64,000 nucleotides of DNA from CAYTKU01 sp964550845 (GCA_964550845.1 CAZKAD010000001.1:195315-259314), one strand, 5' to 3'. Shown: positions 16,029 to 25,177, numbered from the stretch's first letter. The notes: generated by a model from the letters alone, not told the origin. Made by a program: numbers and translations.

Positions 16029-18284
16029 ATGAAACTCCATCTGAAGAATTTTGGGGTTCATCTTCAACGAACCTTTGAGTTTCCTGATAAAGGAACAGTA
16101 CTTCTTTCAGGTGTTTCGGGAAAAGGCAAAACTACAGTGTTTCGTGCTATTCATTTTGCGTTAACTGGTGAGAGCAAAATGGTCACTCACGGAGAAAGTA
16201 AATCGTCAGTGATTCTCGAATATCCGCATGAAGGCAAATTAATTAAAATTACCCGCACTAATCGACCTGTCCGTGTGGTACTTGAAAAAGATGGCAGAAT
16301 ATGCGAAGATGAAGAAGCTCAAGGAGAAATTAATCGAATTTTTCCTTCTTTTACCATTGCCGGATATATCTTTCAAAAAGGCCTCAATTCATTTCTCGGA
16401 ATGACTCCGATGGAGAAATTGAGGTTCCTTGAAGAAATTATTTTCACTGGTTTGAATCTTGATGAACAAAAGGAGAGAATCAAAGCAATGATTTCAGCAG
16501 CTGAACAAAGTTTTCTTCTCAAAAAAGGTGAATATGAAAGTCTGCAGAAAAACTTTCCTGCTGTTCCTCAAAATAAATGGGACGCTGAACTGTTATCAAA
16601 GCAAACTGTTGAAATTCCACAACAATTAAAACAACTTGCCGAACGTGTTGAGACTGTTCGCCTTTCACTTGAACGATGCATTCGACAGCAAGAGGAAAAA
16701 AAGAGACTTGAGCGAGAATTATCCAGCATTCGAATTCAAGAAGTGCCCTCACAGTTACCAAACTATGATTCCTTAATTGAAGAATGGAAGAGATATCATC
16801 AATATCAATCTGATTTGAAAACGATTGCTGATCTTGAACAATATTGTAGCCAAGTGAATGCTGGACTATCTTCAACCAGAGAAAAATTAGCTCAACTTGA
16901 TTTTCATCCTGAATTGAAAGTTGAACTCGAAAAAGAAGCTCTTCTTCTCAATAATCAACTTACACAAAAGAAGAGATATGACGATTATTTAATTGCGAAG
17001 CAAAAATATCAACCAGATCGAGAAAAAGAGTTGATGAAGATGAAAGAAGAGCGAGAAACTTTTTTGACTTCGTATAGACTCGGTAGAGAGATTCGAAAAT
17101 GTCCATCTTGCACTAAACCACTCAGATGGCATCAAAATCATCTTTATCTCGCCGAAACTATTAATTACTCGGTTGAAGAGGAAACCAAACTTTCTCAAGA
17201 ATTAGAAGGATGGAAAAGAGAGCTTTTAGTGATTTCACGTGATAATTCGAATTTTATTCGATCATATCCAAATCCAATTGAAGATCCAAATATTTCGCTA
17301 AATCAAATCGAGCAATTTCGCAGTCGACTTTCTGAATTATCCCAGTTAATCAATCTCGAAAAACAACGTGAACAAAACTTTCAACTTCTCTCAACACAAG
17401 AAAAAGCTTTTTTGGAAGCTTCAAAGAATCAAGTTCAGTTTGAAGCACAGATTATTGAAAAGAAAAGCAAACTGCTTGCGGTAAATGAACCTCCTCTTTC
17501 ATTTCAAGAAGTTCAACGATTACAACAAGTTTATTTAACAAACGAAAAAACTCGAGATAAAATAATCGTCGAAAATCGAGTTCAAGAAGAAAGGAAATCG
17601 AAATTAACTCAAGAGTTAAATGCTGTGCAAAATGATGTTAGTCTCGAGGGACTCGAAATTTTACGTAAAGAACTATTGTCTCTCCAAGAAGATCAAAGAA
17701 AAACTCAGCAAAAACAGCTTCAGCTTTGCACTGAAATCTCAGAATATAATACTTATATTCGCGATTGTCAAAAATATAACGCTGAAGTGGAACGATTGAC
17801 TCAGATTGGATTGCAATATGCTGCAACCGAAAGATATTTTACCAAGACGAAACAATTCCGAGATCTTTTTCTCTCAGCAGAAATGACTACTTTGTCAAGT
17901 TGCATTGACGAACTGAATTATTTACTTCAAAATTATCTCAACATTTTCTTCGAACACCCACTCACAATTGAGATTTCGTTGTTTAAAGTTAATGAAAAGA
18001 GTAAAACTGTGCGCAATCAAGTCAATTTGATTGTTGGATATCAAGGTCACGCGATTGATTTGAATAGTTTGAGTGGAGGAGAACAAGATCGAGTTAATCT
18101 CGCCTTTACTCTTGCGTTAGCCGATTTATTTAATTTGCCATTAGTGATGTTTGATGAAACATTGAGTAGTCTTGATGCTCAAAGTGCTGAAAATGTGATT
18201 GAACATCTCCCGAAAGATCGTCTGACTCTTTTGATTGCACATCAAGTCACCGAAGGTAGCTTTGATATCGTGATGAAGGTATGA
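16029..18284 (+). CDS. Rad50/SbcC-like SMC-type ATPase
   Basis: 751 residues. Walker A GVSGKGKTT (28-36), ABC signature LSGGEQ (681-686), Walker B LVMFDE (705-710) and an H-loop IAHQ give a complete ABC head. Between the head halves lie long coiled coils with a zinc-hook CPSC at residues 358-361. This is the Rad50/SbcC plan with shortened arms (cellular Rad50 is about 900-1300 residues). Such ATPases tether or process DNA ends with an Mre11/SbcD nuclease, and no such partner is in the window. ATG 16029 is chosen because the longer TTG start would translate an R-element. AAAATTGA lies at 15983-15990. Confidence 0.85.
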   Translation: MKLHLKNFGVHLQRTFEFPDKGTVLLSGVSGKGKTTVFRAIHFALTGESKMVTHGESKSSVILEYPHEGKLIKITRTNRPVRVVLEKDGRICEDEEAQGEINRIFPSFTIAGYIFQKGLNSFLGMTPMEKLRFLEEIIFTGLNLDEQKERIKAMISAAEQSFLLKKGEYESLQKNFPAVPQNKWDAELLSKQTVEIPQQLKQLAERVETVRLSLERCIRQQEEKKRLERELSSIRIQEVPSQLPNYDSLIEEWKRYHQYQSDLKTIADLEQYCSQVNAGLSSTREKLAQLDFHPELKVELEKEALLLNNQLTQKKRYDDYLIAKQKYQPDREKELMKMKEERETFLTSYRLGREIRKCPSCTKPLRWHQNHLYLAETINYSVEEETKLSQELEGWKRELLVISRDNSNFIRSYPNPIEDPNISLNQIEQFRSRLSELSQLINLEKQREQNFQLLSTQEKAFLEASKNQVQFEAQIIEKKSKLLAVNEPPLSFQEVQRLQQVYLTNEKTRDKIIVENRVQEERKSKLTQELNAVQNDVSLEGLEILRKELLSLQEDQRKTQQKQLQLCTEISEYNTYIRDCQKYNAEVERLTQIGLQYAATERYFTKTKQFRDLFLSAEMTTLSSCIDELNYLLQNYLNIFFEHPLTIEISLFKVNEKSKTVRNQVNLIVGYQGHAIDLNSLSGGEQDRVNLAFTLALADLFNLPLVMFDETLSSLDAQSAENVIEHLPKDRLTLLIAHQVTEGSFDIVMKV

Positions 18285-18300
18285 GAGGAATTGAAAATTG

Positions 18301-18332
18301 AATCTTTCTTAAAAGATTCAAAAAGAAAGATT
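18301..18332 (+). terminator. 3' hairpin of the Rad50-like gene
   Basis: Ten-base stem AATCTTTCTT/AAGAAAGATT with a 12-base loop, 17 bases past the stop. Confidence 0.65.
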
Positions 18333-18397
18333 CTGAAAGGAAATGCCATTTGACGCTGAAAAACTCTACTGTTCACTTGAGACGGTGGTAGAACAAT

Positions 18398-18421
18398 ATC
18401 TTTTTCCCTTGGGAAAAAGAT
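18398..18421 (-). terminator. 3' hairpin of the RING gene
   Basis: Eleven-base stem ATCTTTTTCCC/GGGAAAAAGAT around TT. It touches the stop codon of the minus gene. Confidence 0.7.
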
Positions 18422-19041
18422 TATTCGATAATTTCTTGTCTTAATTTGTATTGTGATAGTATAAAAATACAATGAATAGTATCAAAGCCGAGTAAAATTG
18501 GGCAAAAAAGAGGTTTTGGTAAAAAAACAACTGAACAAGCTAATACTATTAAAATCCGATCGGCAACTGCTCGATATCCTCGAGTCCATTGATTTTGCCT
18601 GGGAGGTGAAGAGAAGATATAAGTTAATGCATGAATGGGAGAAGCAAATAAATAAGGAAGAAAATTGTGTTCAATTTCCACACTATCAAGAGCAAATAAA
18701 CAAATCATTGTAAGAGAAAATATCATGCTGAGTCCTCGAAGAACAAGAACGAAAATTGAAATGCGTATTCTTTCTTGCTGCTGAGGCGACACTTCTGGTC
18801 TCGGAGCGGGAAGATTGCAAAAAGGACATCTTTTACATTCGTTTTGACAATCTTGACAAATTGGATGAATACAATTGCATTCTCGAATAAAAGAATAATT
18901 CAGCATCGAACCTTGACGAACCATACAAATTTTACAAATTTTTTCATCGTCGATTGCAGGTGGACAAATTTTTTCATCGTCGATTGTAGGTAGACAAATT
19001 TTTTCATCGTTAACGATAGATAATTGAGACTCTACATCCAT
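18421..19041 (-). CDS. membrane-anchored RING-finger protein
   Basis: 206 residues. Residues about 10-38 contain three tandem copies of a ten-residue unit (DDEKICxPxI). A C3HC4 RING follows (CKIC, CIHPICQDC, CPFC; residues about 36-75). Two to four hydrophobic segments fill the C-terminal half. RING plus membrane anchors resembles MARCH-type E3 ligases that remove host membrane proteins; that function is inferred. AAAATTGA lies at 19077-19084 (minus strand), 37 bases upstream. A second ubiquitin gene (RBR) is nearby at 20064. Confidence 0.75.
   Translation of the reverse strand: MDVESQLSIVNDEKICLPTIDDEKICPPAIDDEKICKICMVRQGSMLNYSFIRECNCIHPICQDCQNECKRCPFCNLPAPRPEVSPQQQERIRISIFVLVLRGLSMIFSLTMICLFALDSVEIEHNFLPYLFASPIHALTYIFSSPPRQNQWTRGYRAVADRILIVLACSVVFLPKPLFCPILLGFDTIHCIFILSQYKLRQEIIE
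18941..19012. repeat. 30-base coding tandem repeat
   Basis: TTTTTTCATCGTCGATTG-type units repeat about 2.5 times and code for the DDEKICxPxI repeats of the RING protein. Confidence 0.75.
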
Positions 19042-19077
19042 TGCTGAGTTTTTAAATAGTCGAATGAAATCAAGTTC

Positions 19078-19113
19078 AATTTTTCGTACTCCAAAGAGTA
19101 TGAAATTTTTAAT
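19078..19113 (-). terminator. 3' hairpin
   Basis: AATTTTTCGTACTC pairs with GAGTATGAAATTTTT around CAAA, past the minus stop at 19132. It partly overlaps the AAAATTGA of the next gene. Confidence 0.6.
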
Positions 19114-19131
19114 TGTTCGAATGGTTAAAGT

Positions 19132-19866
19132 TTAATCTCGAAAGTATCTTTCAGATAAAAAGATACATTCAGGTTGATCTCGAAAATATTCATCCTTTTC
19201 AAGACCATTAATTGAGGTTTGATAACATGCGCAAAGTTCTGTTTCTGGAGTAAGTTCTTGAATCACTTTTGTAAAGTTAAACTTCTCAGTTGGAACTTCA
19301 AAATCATCAATTAAAGTGAATCTCTTTCCTCTGCTTTCGAACCAAGTGTAGCCAATTCTATTTCTGAAAAATTGTTCATAATTTACATCTCGATATTGAA
19401 GATTCTTTTGAAGTTGTTCGATAAATTGTCCAGTACGAAACCAAAATGTTTGATCTCGAAATCCTCGATCATTGTCAAGTTGATCTGAAATAATTTTTAT
19501 GTCATGGTAATAAAAGCTTGGTTCACGATAATCATCTGAATCGAAACAAGGAAGTGATTTCGGAAGAGATCCATATTCATCGGGGAAATCATCAAGATCG
19601 ATAATCTCTTTTCCATCAAAAATGCATAACGCTTCCATACGGTAGAAATCTGTTTTTCCGTTTGGACTTGCTCGACATTCTTCAAATGATACTAAATCTC
19701 CACGTTGTAAAGGAAGTTTCTTTGATCGAAGTTCCTCAAGAGCAAGATCAAGATGTTTCTTCTCCGGGAAATAAAAACATTCTTTTGGCTCAAGTTCAAC
19801 TGGAACATTTGCTTTCCAACAAACGTTAAACGTCCGAGGTAAATCGAGATCTTTTTGATCGGCCAT
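19132..19866 (-). CDS. hypothetical protein
   Basis: 244 residues, acidic and rich in Phe, Tyr and Asp, with no membrane segment. Notable strings are ALCIFDGKEIIDLDDFPDEYG, mid-protein, and FYYHDIKIISDQLDNDRGFR. I do not recognise a family. It is divergent from the RBR gene at 20064, across 197 bases that contain CAAAATTGAAATTTTT and an R-element. Confidence 0.65.
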   Translation of the reverse strand: MADQKDLDLPRTFNVCWKANVPVELEPKECFYFPEKKHLDLALEELRSKKLPLQRGDLVSFEECRASPNGKTDFYRMEALCIFDGKEIIDLDDFPDEYGSLPKSLPCFDSDDYREPSFYYHDIKIISDQLDNDRGFRDQTFWFRTGQFIEQLQKNLQYRDVNYEQFFRNRIGYTWFESRGKRFTLIDDFEVPTEKFNFTKVIQELTPETELCACYQTSINGLEKDEYFRDQPECIFLSERYFRD

Positions 19867-20021
19867 TTCTGATTTATTTATATTGCTATTTTAAATGCGA
19901 ACAAAATCATTTTTGCTTGTCGATTCAAGGATGCATGTTGATATACCCTTTCAAAATTGAAATTTTTATCCAAAAAGAAAGCAATTTATCGTATAGCAAT
20001 CAAGCAATCGAACCTTTAAAC

Positions 20022-20059
20022 TTTTAACCACTTCAAAGAGTCTCGAAAGACGTTTAACG
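20022..20059. repeat. R-element 5 bases before the RBR start
   Basis: TTTAACCACTTCAAAGAGTC then TCGAAAGACGTTTAA: inverted-orientation copy with a GTCT/AGAC core. Confidence 0.65.
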
Positions 20060-20063
20060 TAAA

Positions 20064-21152
20064 ATGGATCGATCTTGTATGGTTTGCGCAGCTCATCATG
20101 TAATGACCACTGAGTGTGGACATTATATTTGCGGGGAATGTTTTGAGAACTACCTCGCCATTCGAATGGATGCCGGGTATCAATTCAATTGCCCAGAACC
20201 TAATTGCAAGCACATTTTTACTGGGAGAGAACTCACCGGATTTATGTTCGGAGAGTTTGGTAAACGATTGAGCAACTATTTGTCTCAACAAATTACCTCA
20301 AATCTCTTTCCATTGAAATGTGTTCATTGTACATCTGAATGGACAATCCCGAAAAAGCCCGAAAATCCATGTGTCTTCTGTGAAACTTGCGCCAATTTCT
20401 TTTGTTCCGAATGTAACACTGATTGGCACGAAGGCAAGAAATGTTCACCGAAGAACGTCGCTCTTGATCTTCGTATTGACGAAGATCAAGACAAATATGG
20501 CAATTGTCCAAAGTGCCAACGACTCATCAACAAAGGTGACGGTTGTGATCATGTCAGATGTGTTTGCGGATTTGAATTCTGGTGGTCTACCAAAGAAGAG
20601 TTCAAGATTGCAAGCTGGGATCAAGCTGAACAACTTCCTTTCCATGAAGTTGTCAGACAAGAAGAGATGAAAAGTCCAATTCCTGGAGTTCGAGGACCTC
20701 GACTCGTGGAAGTACCTCGAGTTGTTGAACGGCGACTCGCGCAAGTACCTCTTCAGGAAGTACCTCGACGAGAGGTTCCTCGACAAGAGATTCCTCGACC
20801 AATTCCACCACCTCTTCCACCTCGACCGACTGGAGCTCAAAAAGCTTTGCTCAAAGAGGTTCATCAAGACATCAAGATGAAAGAAAAAGCGAACGAGACG
20901 ATTTATGTCCGCTTTTTCGAAGAACCTCAAATTCCTCTGAATCGGCAACAACCGAGAATCATCAATCATTGGAAGAAACATCTCGATAAATACGACAAGA
21001 AGTATCTACAAGAAAAGATGTATGAGATTGTTCACTTCGCGCCTGTCTTTTACTCAAAAGAAGATTTTGTGAATGTACTTGCTTACCGACTGACCTATTA
21101 TAGTTCAGTCAGTGTCGAGTATCTTCAAAAACTTCCTCCTCACGTAGCTTAG
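20064..21152 (+). CDS. RBR (RING-IBR-RING2) E3 ubiquitin-ligase-like protein
   Basis: 362 residues. RING1 is complete (C5, C8, C18, H20, C23, C26, C43, C48). An IBR region follows (C86-C127). RING2 begins NCPKCQRLINKGDGCDHVRC: C148, C151 and the presumed catalytic C161 have the spacing of parkin (10 and 5 residues). After C166 and C168 the last zinc ligands are missing (FEFWW). A Pro/Arg-rich repeat region (VPRxEVPR units, residues about 205-265) is probably disordered. A C-terminal helical domain ends the protein. It would transfer ubiquitin through a Cys161 thioester; the shortened RING2 leaves activity uncertain. Confidence 0.8.
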   Translation: MDRSCMVCAAHHVMTTECGHYICGECFENYLAIRMDAGYQFNCPEPNCKHIFTGRELTGFMFGEFGKRLSNYLSQQITSNLFPLKCVHCTSEWTIPKKPENPCVFCETCANFFCSECNTDWHEGKKCSPKNVALDLRIDEDQDKYGNCPKCQRLINKGDGCDHVRCVCGFEFWWSTKEEFKIASWDQAEQLPFHEVVRQEEMKSPIPGVRGPRLVEVPRVVERRLAQVPLQEVPRREVPRQEIPRPIPPPLPPRPTGAQKALLKEVHQDIKMKEKANETIYVRFFEEPQIPLNRQQPRIINHWKKHLDKYDKKYLQEKMYEIVHFAPVFYSKEDFVNVLAYRLTYYSSVSVEYLQKLPPHVA

Positions 21153-21175
21153 TTAGAGGCTACTTAAGAAAAAAT

Positions 21176-21199
21176 ATTCTTTCCTCTCGAGGAAAGAAT
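21176..21199 (+). terminator. 3' hairpin of the RBR gene
   Basis: Ten-base stem ATTCTTTCCT/AGGAAAGAAT with CTCG loop. A second, weaker copy (TTTCCTC/GAGGAAA) is at 21238-21254. Confidence 0.75.
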
Positions 21200-21258
21200 G
21201 ACCCACCCTTTTTCATCGGCCGAAAAAATTGAATCTTTTTCCTCTTGAGGAAAGAGCA

Positions 21259-21339
21259 GTAAACGTCCCTTCGGGATTGGTTAAACTTCCCTTCGGGATT
21301 GGTTAAACGTCCCTTCGGGATTTTCTGAATTGGTTAAAA
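21259..21339. repeat. R-element tandem array abutting a start codon
   Basis: Three copies of TAAAC(G/T)TCCCTTCGGGATT, the last ending in TTGGTTAAA immediately followed by ATG at 21339. The repeat supplies the whole 5' leader. Confidence 0.85.
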
Positions 21340-22214
21340 TGAGCATGGAATGGGTCCTTCGAGGAGAAGGAGACAGATCACCTGAAACTATAAATATGTT
21401 AGAATGGGTCCGATATGATGAAAAAATTCCGGAGTGTTTGCTTGAAATTGCGAGATGTGCCCAACAAAATCAAGTTCCGGAATATTTGTTTCATCGTTGT
21501 TCCAATTTTACCAAACAAAAAGTCGGACAATTTCCCATAAAATTTCAAGTCGAGATGATAGATCTTTGGCAAAGTCCTCATACATTAGTTAATTTTCACC
21601 CATACACCAATCAACATATGGATGTTATTTTGATTGAAATGCTAGTCAATATCTCACATCCCGATTTCACTCGATTGAAATGTATTCCCGAATTTCTACG
21701 TGCTTGTACAGGAAAATTATTCTGTCTAATTAATGAAACCGGATTAAGACTAAGAGATGTTTTTGAAAAACTTCAAACATTTAGTTACATAGCTACAAGA
21801 ATTGAGCCTGAAGATTTACTTCTTGTTGGCAAGATAGAGCGTCTTCATCTTCAGGAGATTGACAGCATTAGTAAATTTCTGCTTGCCAATCAAAGATTTC
21901 AGGTTAATGAACTTAAATTAAATATACCTCCAGAGGAAAAAATTCCTCGAATGTTTTTCCCTGAAATGATCTTTGCATCTCGCGAGAAACCAAATGGATT
22001 TCTTCTTGAGAAAGAATATCAACGCATAGTTTCATATGGAATAAATAATGAAGGTTACATCTATGTCCTTCCTCAAGTGTTTGTGAACATCATTGCAACT
22101 GGATTGTTTGAACGGATACCTTTTCTTGTTGAAGATCTCTACGATCCCAGACTTTTAATTCAGATTTGGTGGTTTGCTGATGATTTCTTTCTCGTAAGCA
22201 AAACGAAAAATTGA
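21339..22214 (+). CDS. YDPR-family protein A1
   Basis: 291 residues from ATG 21339. The C-terminus carries the family signature FLVEDLYDPRLLIQIWWFAD about 25 residues from the end. It is a tandem duplicate of the next gene: both share NISHPDF, RIPFLVEDLYDPRLL, VLPQVFV and the EKEYQR block. No membrane segment or catalytic motif. The terminal helix resembles the first helix of an F-box (LPxELLxxI). It may be a substrate adaptor for a viral or host SCF ligase; that is inference. Confidence 0.7.
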   Translation: MSMEWVLRGEGDRSPETINMLEWVRYDEKIPECLLEIARCAQQNQVPEYLFHRCSNFTKQKVGQFPIKFQVEMIDLWQSPHTLVNFHPYTNQHMDVILIEMLVNISHPDFTRLKCIPEFLRACTGKLFCLINETGLRLRDVFEKLQTFSYIATRIEPEDLLLVGKIERLHLQEIDSISKFLLANQRFQVNELKLNIPPEEKIPRMFFPEMIFASREKPNGFLLEKEYQRIVSYGINNEGYIYVLPQVFVNIIATGLFERIPFLVEDLYDPRLLIQIWWFADDFFLVSKTKN

Positions 22215-22220
22215 AAAAAT

Positions 22221-22244
22221 CCCTCTCTTTTCGAAGAAAGGGGG
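22221..22244 (+). terminator. 3' hairpin
   Basis: CCCTCTCTTTTC pairs imperfectly with GAAGAAAGGGGG, 7 bases past the stop. AAAATTGA lies just before it at 22207-22214, about 45 bases upstream of the next ATG. Confidence 0.55.
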
Positions 22245-22256
22245 AAGAGATTAATT

Positions 22257-23090
22257 ATGGCCATAAAATGGCTATGGTACAGCGATTCATTACCCCGATA
22301 TTTTACCAAGTTTGCAGAATCTATTAAACATAATCAAGTTGAACCAGACTTGTTGGATAATTCCCTAGCGGCAACCAAGAGCATTATCCAAAATGGTATT
22401 CAAAAGATTGAAATAAATATTGGTTTAATCAATTTCGGGACAACAGATCCATGTCTACTGTTGATTTGCTGTTGTACTATGGCAAGAGATAACAAATTGG
22501 TTTGTCTGATTGACATCAAAATGAATATTTCACATCCTGATTTCGATCGTATTGACTGTATTGCGAGTCTTCTTGATGGATGTAAAGGAAAAATTGCCAG
22601 CTTTTGGAATGAAAGTGAGAGAGAAGATATTTTTAAAGGACTTCAGGTTGATTCCTATTTTGCAACAAAAATTCCGCTTCAGAACTTACTTCAAATCGAA
22701 AAGTTTAAACGGCTTTTTCTTCAAGATATCAGGAATATTCGCGAACTCTTGTTATGCGAACAAAAACTTCCAATTGATCGTCTCGACATTGATTTCAAAC
22801 CCGGAGATGAACTTCCACGGATGTTTTATCCTGAGATGATGATCGAACTTGATGGAAAACCAAATGAATCTCTTTTCCGGCAAGAATATCAACGATCATT
22901 TACACTTGGAATACATGATGAATTTTATATTTATCTTCTTCCTCAAGTGTTTGTTGAATTGATCGCAAGTGGTTTGGCTATTAGAATACCATTTCTGGTT
23001 GAAGATCTCTATGATCCAAGACTCTTAATTCAGATTTGGAACTTTGCTGACCATTTTGATTTGATTTGGCGAGCCGCTTCACCATTGTAG
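22257..23090 (+). CDS. YDPR-family protein A2
   Basis: 277 residues, a tandem copy of the preceding gene. It shares NISHPDFDR, FYPEM, LLPQVFVELIASGL and PFLVEDLYDPRLLIQIWNFA. The signature lies about residues 247-262 and ends 15 residues before the C-terminus. It contains a Cys cluster (LLICCCT) not seen in A1. Function unknown; F-box-like C-terminal helix suspected. Confidence 0.7.
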   Translation: MAIKWLWYSDSLPRYFTKFAESIKHNQVEPDLLDNSLAATKSIIQNGIQKIEINIGLINFGTTDPCLLLICCCTMARDNKLVCLIDIKMNISHPDFDRIDCIASLLDGCKGKIASFWNESEREDIFKGLQVDSYFATKIPLQNLLQIEKFKRLFLQDIRNIRELLLCEQKLPIDRLDIDFKPGDELPRMFYPEMMIELDGKPNESLFRQEYQRSFTLGIHDEFYIYLLPQVFVELIASGLAIRIPFLVEDLYDPRLLIQIWNFADHFDLIWRAASPL

Positions 23091-23111
23091 AAAATTGATT
23101 CTCTTTCTCTC

Positions 23112-23127
23112 TTTCCTCTTGAGGAAA
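23112..23127 (+). terminator. 3' hairpin
   Basis: Seven-base stem TTTCCTC/GAGGAAA around TT, directly before ATG 23132 of the next gene. The octamer AAAATTGA is at 23091-23098. Confidence 0.5.
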
Positions 23128-23131
23128 AAGA

Positions 23132-23938
23132 ATGGAAACTTCAATTGAGAGAAAGAGTGAAAGTAAAGATGTTGAAAAGCCATTCAATCCAATTGAGATC
23201 TTTCGGATTGAAGCCAAGACTTTGATTGAGAAACTGGGCAAAACTTTATTCGGGCCTGTTACTGATAGAATATTTAATTTACATCTGAATGAAGATCAAG
23301 GAATGTTATATTTCCATTTTTCGCCGAACTTGTTCACTCGAAGAACCGAAGCCGAGTTTGAAGATGATCACGGAAATACCGATCTCTCAAAGATACCGGG
23401 AATCTTCAAACTTGAGGATAAACCAAGATTTCTTCAATTTCTCCAACAATACAACGAAAACATTGTTACGATCCTGACGCGTGCTTATTATAAAGTCAAG
23501 GGATTGTCATTGATGGTGATCGAAGATTCGAAAGGAAATATTCAATTTCGTTACCACAGCATGGGATTTCTTGACGATAATACACACGATCTTGATCATT
23601 TGATAGAAATAATTGTTCGAATGCTTGGAGAAAAGATTGATCGTGACTATGGATACGATCCATTGGCCGAGTTGACTCTTTGCGGATTGTCTGCGACGGA
23701 AAATTGTTGGACAAGTTTTCTACTTCGAGATGTATATGATCCTCGATTGCTAATTTTGATTTCACAATTTGCTTTCGGATACACTCAAAAAGAAATTGAT
23801 AACATTGAAAAGCAATTTGAAGCTTGCTTCGTTGATAATCACCACAAACGGCTAGAATATAAAATACCTCTTTGGACATCACGATGGATTCCAAAACGAA
23901 CTCTTCTCGCTGCTCCACGTCGAGATTCAGAAGAATAA
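23132..23938 (+). CDS. YDPR-family protein E
   Basis: 268 residues. The signature LLRDVYDPRLLILISQFA lies near residue 200, with about 50 charged residues after it, so the motif is less terminal than in other members. The N-terminus has a highly charged helix. The middle has DDHGNTDLSKIPG and a domain unlike those of the neighbours. This shows that the YDPR tail is joined to diverse N-terminal domains. Function unknown. Confidence 0.7.
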   Translation: METSIERKSESKDVEKPFNPIEIFRIEAKTLIEKLGKTLFGPVTDRIFNLHLNEDQGMLYFHFSPNLFTRRTEAEFEDDHGNTDLSKIPGIFKLEDKPRFLQFLQQYNENIVTILTRAYYKVKGLSLMVIEDSKGNIQFRYHSMGFLDDNTHDLDHLIEIIVRMLGEKIDRDYGYDPLAELTLCGLSATENCWTSFLLRDVYDPRLLILISQFAFGYTQKEIDNIEKQFEACFVDNHHKRLEYKIPLWTSRWIPKRTLLAAPRRDSEE

Positions 23939-23960
23939 TTTTTCCTCTTGAGGAAAAATT
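23937..23960. terminator. hairpin between convergent genes
   Basis: Perfect eleven-base stem AATTTTTCCTC/GAGGAAAAATT around TT. It overlaps the stop of the + gene and precedes the minus stop at 23985. Confidence 0.75.
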
Positions 23961-23984
23961 AAATGATAGAACTTTTTGAATTGA

Positions 23985-24503
23985 TTAATTCAACTCATTC
24001 AAACAAATAGCTGAATAGCGATAAGATCTTTGCTCTTGATTTGAACCAGGAATAAGCTTGACTTGATCTTTTTGCAACCAAACTTCAGTATCTTCAATGG
24101 CAAAGCGCATTCCATTTACTTGTTGCTTAAGTTTTTCAAGTTGTTCTGATGAAACAGTCCACATTTGGGCAAAAATTCGAGGTTGAATTCGAGATCCTCG
24201 GTAAGTGAAAGAAAATGAGAACGGACTACTTCGATTCAAAAAGGAAGGAATTGAAATCTTCCAATCAAGTTTTGTGACTCCTTCTGGAACTGATAGTGAA
24301 GCGATTGGAAGATCGCCAACAAAAAGATGAATTGCGGATGTATGTTCAACTTCAGTGAAAGTAAATTGATCATAACCAGCGACATCAATGTTGATATTCT
24401 TTTCTGGACAGATCCAAAAAGCCCTCATCATTGGGCAGGGCAACTCCCGAATAGTTCGATGTACATCTCCCAAAAGCTCAGATAAGATTAAGTCCTTGTT
24501 CAT
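23985..24503 (-). CDS. hypothetical protein
   Basis: 172 residues from ATG 24503; a longer non-ATG start would run through the hairpin of the divergent promoter. It is beta-rich (FTFTEVEHTSAIHLFVGDLP, FSFSFTYRG) and has no membrane segment. I do not recognise the family. It is divergent from the gene at 24595. Confidence 0.65.
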   Translation of the reverse strand: MNKDLILSELLGDVHRTIRELPCPMMRAFWICPEKNINIDVAGYDQFTFTEVEHTSAIHLFVGDLPIASLSVPEGVTKLDWKISIPSFLNRSSPFSFSFTYRGSRIQPRIFAQMWTVSSEQLEKLKQQVNGMRFAIEDTEVWLQKDQVKLIPGSNQEQRSYRYSAICLNELN

Positions 24504-24522
24504 GACGGCTTTATTAAGGGAG

Positions 24523-24563
24523 AAAATCTTTAAATCAGTTTTATTGTTGTGATAATAAAACTG
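24523..24563. promoter_or_regulatory. inverted repeat in a divergent promoter
   Basis: AAATCAGTTTTAT and ATAAAACTGATTT arms flank an eight-base loop, between starts at 24503 (-) and 24595 (+). A second small stem ATTTTCC/GGAAAAT follows. There is no gene end here, so it is not a terminator. Confidence 0.5.
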
Positions 24564-24594
24564 ATTTTCCTCCAAGGAAAATTGTTGAAAAGAA

Positions 24595-25110
24595 ATGTCT
24601 CTCAAAATTACCTCGAATGATTCGGATTGCAAAGATGATGAAAAAGATTTCGGCGATGGAGATACACGAGTTGTATCAAGTTCATTTTTCTTTGAATTGA
24701 TGACTCAACGATTGTCTCGAAAAAATCTTGATCTAATTCGAGATAAAACCAAGCAATTGCTCGAAAAAATTACAAAAGAAATCAACTATTCAATTTCATT
24801 CGAATTTCAAGAGGAAATTTTTTCAATGGCTTATTTCGACGATGAAATCTACGATCGAATTGAATGCAACTTGGGATGCGGTGAATTTCATCAATCTGAA
24901 AAATTTGATCGAGGACCAAGCCTCCCATTTCGAGCCAATTATTCGCTCTTGACTAACAATATTGTTTTGTTCTTTGAAAAAACCGATGGTTTTGCACAAG
25001 CTTGTTACAGCTTTTCACTTGATTTGGCTATTATTTCAAGGGGCGAACGACAAATCAACTTGAAAACTTATCTTCAAAACGCATTCGCATTGTTGAACCA
25101 CGACGATTAA
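24595..25110 (+). CDS. hypothetical acidic protein
   Basis: 171 residues. The N-terminal 25 residues are Asp/Lys-rich and probably flexible. The rest is a mixed helix/strand domain (FFFELMTQRLSRKNLDLI, IECNLGCGEFH). There is no membrane segment. It is immediately upstream of thymidine kinase and separated from it by a hairpin. Function unknown. Confidence 0.65.
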   Translation: MSLKITSNDSDCKDDEKDFGDGDTRVVSSSFFFELMTQRLSRKNLDLIRDKTKQLLEKITKEINYSISFEFQEEIFSMAYFDDEIYDRIECNLGCGEFHQSEKFDRGPSLPFRANYSLLTNNIVLFFEKTDGFAQACYSFSLDLAIISRGERQINLKTYLQNAFALLNHDD

Positions 25111-25112
25111 TC

Positions 25113-25138
25113 ATTTCTTTCCTTTCGTGGAAAGAAAT
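25113..25138 (+). terminator. 3' hairpin
   Basis: Ten-base stem ATTTCTTTCC/GGAAAGAAAT with a TTTCGT loop, 3 bases past the stop. Confidence 0.75.
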
Positions 25139-25177
25139 TAACGAATTTCTTTATTTATAAAAAGAACGACATTTTGA

